DNA of 12,640 nucleotides. Origin: Methanobacteriota archaeon (lineage in GTDB: Archaea > Hydrothermarchaeota > Hydrothermarchaeia > Hydrothermarchaeales > SZUA-236). Made by a program: the position numbers and the translations under genes. Positions within the stretch are counted from its first letter, which is position 1. Every line of letters starts with the position of its first letter. This document shows positions 5,939 through 10,720 of the stretch, in pieces. The notes beneath the pieces were generated by a model. That model searched no databases. It worked only from the letters and a program-made list of their open reading frames with translations, and was not told the origin of the DNA. The DNA lies in NCBI GenBank assembly GCA_003230355.1, contig QIDD01000007.1:1-12640 (forward strand), in the 5' to 3' direction.

Positions 5939-6646
5939 ATGAGCATGATCCCGGAGGGTAAGAGCAAGGCGCGTTATATAAATGGGATGTTTAATGATCT
6001 AAGCTCGCATTATGATAGGGCCAGCTCTTTTATTGCTTTGAAGCAGGATCGTTTTTGGAGAGACTTTGCAGCATCCCAGGTGGACGGCTGTGGTTCGAAT
6101 ATTTTAGATGTGTGCTGTGGAACTGGTGAGCTTTCTATTAGGCTTAAAGCGCGGTCTGATAATCCTGTTACAGCCGTTGATTTCAGCCATGGAATGGTTG
6201 CTGAGGCTAGTGCGAAGTACAGCGGCAAAGGTGTAAGATTTAGTGTTGGAGACGCCGAGATGCTGCCCTTCCCAGATGAATCATTCACATGTGTTACCGT
6301 CTCTTTTGCTCTGCGCAACGTTACAAGCATTGAAAGAACCATCTCAGAGATGACCCGTGTTCTAAAGAAAGGTGGTAAAATCATCATTCTCGATCTTGGA
6401 AAACCCAGGTCTAAATTGATTCGAAAGCTCTACTATTGGTATTTCTACAGCATCGCTCCAAAGCTCGGCGGGGTGCTTGCTGACAAGGGAGACTATGCAT
6501 ACACTTATCTCCCTCATTCACTCACCTATTTCCCGGCGCAAGATGGGCTAAAAAAGATCATGGAAGACATTGGACTCGTCAATGTTGAAGTGCATGACCT
6601 AACAATGGGTATTGCCGCTGTTCATGTGGGCACTAAGGCCGGGTAG
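5939..6646 (+). CDS. UbiE/MenG-type C-methyltransferase
   Basis: A 235-residue class I SAM-dependent methyltransferase of the UbiE/MenG (demethylmenaquinone methyltransferase) family. Motif I, ILDVCCGTGELSIRL (residues 55-69), binds SAM. The family marker GDAEMLPFPDESFTCVTVSF with FALRNV (about 104-128) follows. The C-terminal AYTYLPHSLTYFPAQDGLKK (187-206) and the end LTMGIAAVHVGTKAG match the UbiE/MenG signature closely. The ATG at 5939 has GGTG at 5928-5931 with a T7 spacer. Menaquinone occurs in some euryarchaea, so quinone methylation is the simplest reading, but no other men/mqn gene is present here and a different substrate is possible. The gene is probably co-transcribed with the SecB-like protein and is followed by the CoA genes. 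Confidence 0.88.
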   Translation: MSMIPEGKSKARYINGMFNDLSSHYDRASSFIALKQDRFWRDFAASQVDGCGSNILDVCCGTGELSIRLKARSDNPVTAVDFSHGMVAEASAKYSGKGVRFSVGDAEMLPFPDESFTCVTVSFALRNVTSIERTISEMTRVLKKGGKIIILDLGKPRSKLIRKLYYWYFYSIAPKLGGVLADKGDYAYTYLPHSLTYFPAQDGLKKIMEDIGLVNVEVHDLTMGIAAVHVGTKAG

Positions 6647-6647
6647 A

Positions 6648-6657
6648 TTTTTTATAT
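6648..6657 (+). promoter_or_regulatory. Possible leaderless promoter for coaBC
   Basis: TTTTTTATAT begins directly after the stop of the methyltransferase gene. Its centre is about 28 nt before the coaBC ATG at 6682, the spacing expected for a leaderless transcript, and no SD precedes that ATG. A second TATA-like TTTTATAT at about 6666-6673 is too close to the start codon. Confidence 0.45.
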
Positions 6658-6681
6658 CCCAGTTGTTTTATATGGAATAGT

Positions 6682-7827
6682 ATGACCGCCCAATTTCAGA
6701 GGCTTGCTGGAAGAAAGATCGCACTCTGCATTACGGGTAGTGTTGCCGCTGTTGAGTGTGTGAAGCTTACGCGCGTGCTGAGACGGCTTGGAGCGGATGT
6801 AACAGGCTACATGTCACAGGGCGCGCAGGGGATAATTCATCCGAATGCAGTGGAGTTTGCCACTGAACAGGGGGTGGTTCTGTCGCTTACCGGTGCGGTT
6901 GAGCATCTCCGCGGATTTGATCTTGTGATCGTTGCACCTGCCACTGCTAACACGATTTCAAAGATTGCCCACGGAATATCTGACAGCCCAGTAACAGCCC
7001 TGGCTCTGGCTTCGAACTGCCAGGTGATAATTGCACCGGCAATGCATCTGAAGATGTATGAAAACCAGATTTTTCAGTCAAACCTTGAGGCTTTGAAAAC
7101 CAGGTTTTATATTGTGGAGCCCCTGGTTTTTGAGGGTGCTGCGAAGATGGCGCCGATTGGTGAAATTGTGGACGCTGCAGTCTATAGTCTCACGGAAAAG
7201 GGCTTGAAGGGGAGATCGGTTGTGGTCACCGCCGGGCCCACGGCTGAACCGATCGACCCTGTGAGAGTAATTACGAACAGGAGCAGCGGCAGGATGGGGG
7301 TCGCCCTTGCCAGGGAGGCCTGGCTGAGGGGTGCAGATGTAACATTGATCTACGGCCCTGGATGCGCGCCTGCGCCAAGCCAGGTTAAAACCCTTAATGT
7401 TGAGTCTGCGAGTGAGATGGCTGATGCTGTTGACACAGTGCCAGATTGCGATGTTTTCATAGGTGCCGCCGCGGTTTCAGACTTTACAACCAAAGCAGCA
7501 GATGATAAGATCCAATCTCGAAAAGGTGGTTTTGACCTGAGTCTTACGCCCACGCCAAAGATACTCGCAAATGTTTGTGTCGATGCGGTGAAAGTAGGTT
7601 TTAAGGCCGAACACGGTCTTTCCGAATCCGCGCTCATCCAGTCTGCGCGAAGACTTCTCGTTGAACACAATCTTGATCTGGTTGTGGCAAACGATGTGTC
7701 AAAGGACATCTTCGGATCCACCGAGACAGAAGCGATTTTGGTTGATAATTCAGGTGAGAGAGTCTTAGGGCGCACCGGTAAACGTGAGGCTGCAAAACTG
7801 ATATTTGACCGGCTCGGTGAGTTATGA
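6682..7827 (+). CDS. coaBC: Bifunctional phosphopantothenoylcysteine decarboxylase / phosphopantothenate-cysteine ligase
   Basis: A 381-residue two-domain coenzyme A enzyme. CoaB joins 4'-phosphopantothenate and cysteine, and the FMN-dependent CoaC domain decarboxylates the product to 4'-phosphopantetheine. The CoaC part (about residues 1-170) shows the flavin-binding CITGSVAAVECVKL, the catalytic His75 (EHLRGFD), APATANTISKIAHGI and PAMHLKMYEN. The CoaB part (about 175-381) shows VTAGPTAEPIDPVRVITNRS followed by SGRMG, then GAAAVSDF and DDKIQSRKGG. The usual Asn in the CoaC PAMN motif is His122, and the Cys-containing lid loop of bacterial CoaC is not evident (EGAAKMAPIGE). I believe the His is common in archaeal enzymes. 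The stop overlaps the ATG of the pantoate kinase gene by 4 nt (ATGA). Confidence 0.96.
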   Translation: MTAQFQRLAGRKIALCITGSVAAVECVKLTRVLRRLGADVTGYMSQGAQGIIHPNAVEFATEQGVVLSLTGAVEHLRGFDLVIVAPATANTISKIAHGISDSPVTALALASNCQVIIAPAMHLKMYENQIFQSNLEALKTRFYIVEPLVFEGAAKMAPIGEIVDAAVYSLTEKGLKGRSVVVTAGPTAEPIDPVRVITNRSSGRMGVALAREAWLRGADVTLIYGPGCAPAPSQVKTLNVESASEMADAVDTVPDCDVFIGAAAVSDFTTKAADDKIQSRKGGFDLSLTPTPKILANVCVDAVKVGFKAEHGLSESALIQSARRLLVEHNLDLVVANDVSKDIFGSTETEAILVDNSGERVLGRTGKREAAKLIFDRLGEL

Positions 7828-8729
7828 AAACCTTTTTTGCACCCGGCCATATTACAGGTTTTTTTCAGACCGTTGAACATAACGACCCTTTGAAAACTGG
7901 TTCCAGAGGCGCGGGGATTGTGCTTGAAGATGGCTGCGACACAGGCGTCGTTGTCCGTGATGCCGAAGAAAACAAGGTATCGGTGTTTATCGATGAAAAG
8001 TCATGTGAATGTGAGACGACAAAGACCGTTGCCACTGAGATATTAAAGTCCACCTGCGGGGCATTTGAAGTGGAGGTTTATCACTTTCCAAAGCTTCCCC
8101 TTGAATATGGCTTCGGGCTTTCTGCGGCTGGAGCCCTTGGATGCGCGCTTGCACTGAACAGTGAGCTTGACCTGGCCTTGAGCTACCGGAGGCTTGGCGA
8201 AATTGCACATCGGGCTGAGATTGAATGCAGCACGGGCAGGGGAGATGTTTCAGCAGAGCTTTCCCGCGGCCTTGTAATACGCCGGGGCGCCGGGGCGCCG
8301 GGGCATGGCAGGATAAAATCAGTTCCAGCCGAGGGTTTTGTTGTAAGCTTTCTTGTGGGCGGTCCGCTTTCAACCAAAACAGTTTTAGATGATACTAGCA
8401 GGCTGCACATGGTTAATGAGTCTGGCGGGCGGTGTCTATCTGAGCTTCTTGGCAGCCCCAGACCAGAGCGTTTCATGGAGCTTTCAAAAAGATTTACCCT
8501 TGAATCAGGACTCGCAGGAAAAGAGGTAATAGACGCGATTAAGTCGCTTGAACGGTCCGGCGTCACCGCCGCTATGAATATGCTTGGACGCGCTGTTTTC
8601 ACACTCACCGATGAACCTGAATCTGTCAAGAAACTTCTGAACTATCCTGCAATCGTCACCCGGCCGCTGCTTAAAGACCTTAGAAGCCAGACGCGCTTGG
8701 CTAAAACTTATTTTGTTAACTCTTTGTAG
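7824..8729 (+). CDS. Pantoate kinase (archaeal PoK, GHMP family)
   Basis: A 301-residue GHMP-superfamily kinase (COG1829 type). It phosphorylates pantoate to 4-phosphopantoate, the archaea-specific step that replaces bacterial pantothenate kinase. The opening FAPGHITGFFQ (residues 5-15) is the pantoate kinase variant of GHMP motif 1. The glycine/serine-rich ATP loop LPLEYGFGLSAAGALGCALA is at 91-110. STGRGDVSAELSRGLVIRR (136-154) and a final domain with DEPESVKKLLNYPAIVTRPL follow. The partner phosphopantothenate synthetase is not in the window. The gene overlaps coaBC by 4 nt, so both CoA enzymes are probably made together. Its last 22 nt overlap, tail to tail, the end of the membrane-protein gene on the other strand. 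A triplicated 8-bp GC unit lies inside the gene. Confidence 0.94.
   Translation: MKTFFAPGHITGFFQTVEHNDPLKTGSRGAGIVLEDGCDTGVVVRDAEENKVSVFIDEKSCECETTKTVATEILKSTCGAFEVEVYHFPKLPLEYGFGLSAAGALGCALALNSELDLALSYRRLGEIAHRAEIECSTGRGDVSAELSRGLVIRRGAGAPGHGRIKSVPAEGFVVSFLVGGPLSTKTVLDDTSRLHMVNESGGRCLSELLGSPRPERFMELSKRFTLESGLAGKEVIDAIKSLERSGVTAAMNMLGRAVFTLTDEPESVKKLLNYPAIVTRPLLKDLRSQTRLAKTYFVNSL
8281..8304 (+). repeat. Three tandem copies of an 8-bp GC-rich unit
   Basis: GCCGGGGC occurs three times without interruption inside the pantoate kinase gene. The 24 nt are a multiple of three, so the frame (R-R-G-A-G-A-P-G) is kept. Loss or gain of one 8-bp copy would shift the frame. The encoded GAPG segment looks like normal family sequence. 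Confidence 0.85.
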
Positions 8730-9382
8730 AGCAGTAGTTGAACCACTAGGATATAAGCAGCTGCTGTCCCTGTGATTATTGGTGACAACAGCCCCAATAT
8801 ACCGCCAATTATTCCGGCAATAATCAGTATTACTATGGCAATAACTGCAAATATTATGGTATCATTCAGATTAGCCTTCACAAGTTCAAAGCTTCCCTGC
8901 AAAGCATCGACGGGCCCTTTGTTTTCCAGCATCACGAGAATGATTGAAAACATCAAAAGATAAGCGGCAATCAATCCAGGCAGGACAAGAAATATCATTC
9001 CAATAAAGACTATCACGCCTAAGATGATTGAAGTTATAAGCAGATTAACAATGTTTCCCAAGGTCTTCTGCAGTCCTGAATTAAGATCAGCCGTGCCTGC
9101 GACAGCATCATCAGCCATAACATAGGTCATACCATAGGCAATGAGTCTTAGAACACCTGCTATTATCATAAATAAAAATGCAGCACCCATAAAGGCTCCA
9201 AAAGCAGCTAGGTTAGGCTGAAATCCGCTTGTACCCATCATCCCAGAGCCTGCCACCATGCTGCCCATGATTGCTAGAGCTAAAATTCCCACGATTATTT
9301 CAACGACAACCAAAGGCACGGCGATTATCCAGTTCTTCTTAAATATTTCCAAACCCTCAGAAAACAGTTCGGTTACCTCCAT
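8708..9382 (-). CDS. Polytopic membrane protein (DUF975/UPF0259-like outline)
   Basis: A 224-residue integral membrane protein with about six hydrophobic segments: residues 18-39, 59-88 (probably long or re-entrant), 112-134, 136-152, 175-200 and 203-218. It begins with an amphipathic EVTELFSEGLEIFKKNW, which resembles the opening of DUF975/UPF0259/GPDPase_memb-type proteins. The segment GPVDALQGSFELVKANLNDTI followed by a long helix is also of that type. The role is not known to me. ATG 9382 is chosen because GAGGTGA stands 5 nt before it; the open frame continues upstream to 9544 but that part overlaps the sfsA gene and looks non-native. It lies 53 nt downstream of the SfsA fusion gene and may be co-transcribed with it or use its own TATA box. 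Confidence 0.82.
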   Translation of the reverse strand: MEVTELFSEGLEIFKKNWIIAVPLVVVEIIVGILALAIMGSMVAGSGMMGTSGFQPNLAAFGAFMGAAFLFMIIAGVLRLIAYGMTYVMADDAVAGTADLNSGLQKTLGNIVNLLITSIILGVIVFIGMIFLVLPGLIAAYLLMFSIILVMLENKGPVDALQGSFELVKANLNDTIIFAVIAIVILIIAGIIGGILGLLSPIITGTAAAYILVVQLLLYKELTK

Positions 9383-9387
9383 TTCAC

Positions 9388-9394
9388 TCACCTC
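9388..9394 (-). promoter_or_regulatory. Shine-Dalgarno fixing the membrane-protein start
   Basis: GAGGTGA on the minus strand, 5 nt before the ATG at 9382. It rejects an N-terminal extension of 54 residues. Confidence 0.75.
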
Positions 9395-9431
9395 ACAAAC
9401 CTCAAAATTATCAATTATTAGGGTGTTTATC

Positions 9432-9440
9432 ATATTTATA
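9432..9440 (-). promoter_or_regulatory. Possible TATA box for the membrane protein
   Basis: CTATAAATATG on the minus strand overlaps the sfsA stop codon. Transcription about 25 nt further on would give a leader of about 25-30 nt that contains the SD. It could also be chance AT-richness. Confidence 0.4.
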
Positions 9441-10572
9441 GATACCTTTGAATTGGCTTTTGCATTCGAAAATATTGCAGCATACGGTGAAAAGAACGGG
9501 AGTTCAGCGGGTCCTGCGGCATGTAGAAAAGGTGCGACCTGCATGCGCAGTCAGAGGAGCCGAACCCAGGGATTTCTGAATCCGCAGCTCTTTTCACTGC
9601 CTCTGCAAGCTCGCATTCGATTCTTATGCTTGTTCGGATTGGAATGGCTGCGCGAAAATCGCAGACATGCCTCAGATAATCGATGTGCCAATGCATCTTT
9701 TTACGAAGCCGCCGATGACGCTCTAGTCTTTTCGTGAGACTGTTCATCGCAGAACCAACGTAGATGTAGTAGCCGGGTTTAAACTCCAGCACTCCAAGAC
9801 TTCCAACTTCCAGTGACTTCGCTTTTGTAAGCTTTAATATGAGCAGGTAATAACCCCGGTCCCACGCCTCCTGCTCCACAACAGTCCAGGGGATTTTCAA
9901 AGTCTTCACCTCTTCTTTCAAGGTCAAATCCGGGTTCCAGCCCACGCCGAGGGCAATCACCTCTATCTGACTTTTTACGGCAAGCAGGGCACGTGTGAAT
10001 GCGAGGTCAGTGTGGTATTCGGGCATGAAATAATCAGGTTCCAGAGATCCGACAATGAACAACACAATGCACTTAGCACCAGTCTTCGCGAGACTGGCAA
10101 GCTCCTCTACATGGCGTTTTCCCCTGGCTGTCACTGCATCGGGAAACATGGCGACACCGCCTCCGAATAGCGTGCAGGATTTCACCTCCAGATAAATGTT
10201 GACTCCACCTTTTTCAAGTTGAAAATCAAAACGCGACCTCCCAATGGTTACCTCGCTTTTAACAATCACTGCTCCAACGAGACCTGGAACGCGGCCTGAT
10301 TCGATAAGATGCCTTGCTACAAAGTTTGTTTTATGTGTGTGAAGAATCACCGGCCTGTCCTCTCGCTCAACGGCAACAACAGTGTAGGGAAGTTTTCCGC
10401 CTGAATCTGCCTTTTCAAGATAGAGCCGTGCACCTGGAAAAAACAGCTCCCAGAGCCTGCCCGGATTCGGAAGATAGGCAGTGACAAGTTCGCTTTCAAG
10501 CTCGCATACTACTGTGAAGCGGTTTGGACGAGAGATGAATTTTGCCTTCAATGTATCGCCGAAAAATCTCAT
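9436..10572 (-). CDS. sfsA: SfsA nuclease-like protein fused to a GIY-YIG-like DUF123 domain
   Basis: A 378-residue fusion. Residues about 1-227 are SfsA: AKFISRPNRFTVVCEL (10-25), AYLPNPGRLWEL (32-43), then SRFDFQL and IYLEVKSCTLF. The last two give a D116...E129-x-K131 pattern like the PD-(D/E)XK nuclease core reported for SfsA. Residues about 236-352 are DUF123 of the GIY-YIG superfamily: GVLEFKPGYYIYVGSAM, KRLERHRRLRKKMHWHIDYL, IECELAEAV and IPGFGSSDCACRSHLFY. SfsA was named for sugar fermentation stimulation in E. coli but its biochemical role is unclear; DUF123 function is also unproven. ATG 10572 is chosen because MRFFGDTLKAKF matches the family opening; the open frame extends to 10632 without support. 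An N-terminal OB-like part precedes the nuclease part in this family. Confidence 0.92.
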   Translation of the reverse strand: MRFFGDTLKAKFISRPNRFTVVCELESELVTAYLPNPGRLWELFFPGARLYLEKADSGGKLPYTVVAVEREDRPVILHTHKTNFVARHLIESGRVPGLVGAVIVKSEVTIGRSRFDFQLEKGGVNIYLEVKSCTLFGGGVAMFPDAVTARGKRHVEELASLAKTGAKCIVLFIVGSLEPDYFMPEYHTDLAFTRALLAVKSQIEVIALGVGWNPDLTLKEEVKTLKIPWTVVEQEAWDRGYYLLILKLTKAKSLEVGSLGVLEFKPGYYIYVGSAMNSLTKRLERHRRLRKKMHWHIDYLRHVCDFRAAIPIRTSIRIECELAEAVKRAADSEIPGFGSSDCACRSHLFYMPQDPLNSRSFHRMLQYFRMQKPIQRYL

Positions 10573-10585
10573 AACAATGAGGGTA

Positions 10586-10607
10586 ACTCCTCGGAGTAGT
10601 AATATTT
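10586..10607 (-). promoter_or_regulatory. sfsA promoter with an overlapping inverted repeat
   Basis: The minus strand reads GAAAAATATTAC (about 10597-10608), a TATA-like element about 32 nt before the sfsA ATG. Directly after it is ACTCC-GA-GGAGT (10586-10597), a 5-bp inverted repeat with a 2-nt spacer. A repressor bound there would cover the transcription start. The repeat also brings GGAG near the start codon, about 14 nt away. Confidence 0.35.
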
Positions 10608-10647
10608 TTCTCCCATCTGTCATTGGGTGCAAATCTGTGAAGGATAG

Positions 10648-10656
10648 GTTTAATAT
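10648..10656 (+). promoter_or_regulatory. TATA box for the surface protein transcript
   Basis: GGTTTAATATG gives a TTTAATAT core at 10649-10656. The expected start, about 26 nt downstream, falls on the ATG of a 10-codon mini-ORF at 10679. The real gene begins 42 nt later. Confidence 0.5.
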
Positions 10657-10678
10657 GTGGTTTTGCCTCTGAATAGAT

Positions 10679-10711
10679 ATGGGTGAACTTAAATCAGGAA
10701 AAGATGTTTAG
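10679..10711 (+). other. 10-codon leaderless mini-ORF upstream of the surface protein
   Basis: ATG at 10679 opens a 10-codon frame (MGELKSGKDV) that ends in TAG at 10709-10711, 9 nt before the surface-protein ATG and in the same frame. It lies where a TATA-directed transcript would begin. It may be a chance ORF or a translated leader that delivers ribosomes to the downstream start, in front of which an AGGT motif (10710-10713) could serve as SD. Confidence 0.35.
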
Positions 10712-10720
10712 GTAAAAGGT

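Noticed and set aside
9383..9544. 54-residue N-terminal extension of the membrane protein
   Set aside because: It overlaps the 3' end of sfsA, and a strong SD stands before the ATG at 9382.
9560..9600. tRNA-like GAACCCAGG...GAATCC patch
   Set aside because: No cloverleaf can be drawn, and it codes for the conserved GFGSSDC region of DUF123.
9258..9737. 159-codon plus-strand open frame
   Set aside because: It is antisense to two well-supported genes and has a composition that mirrors them.
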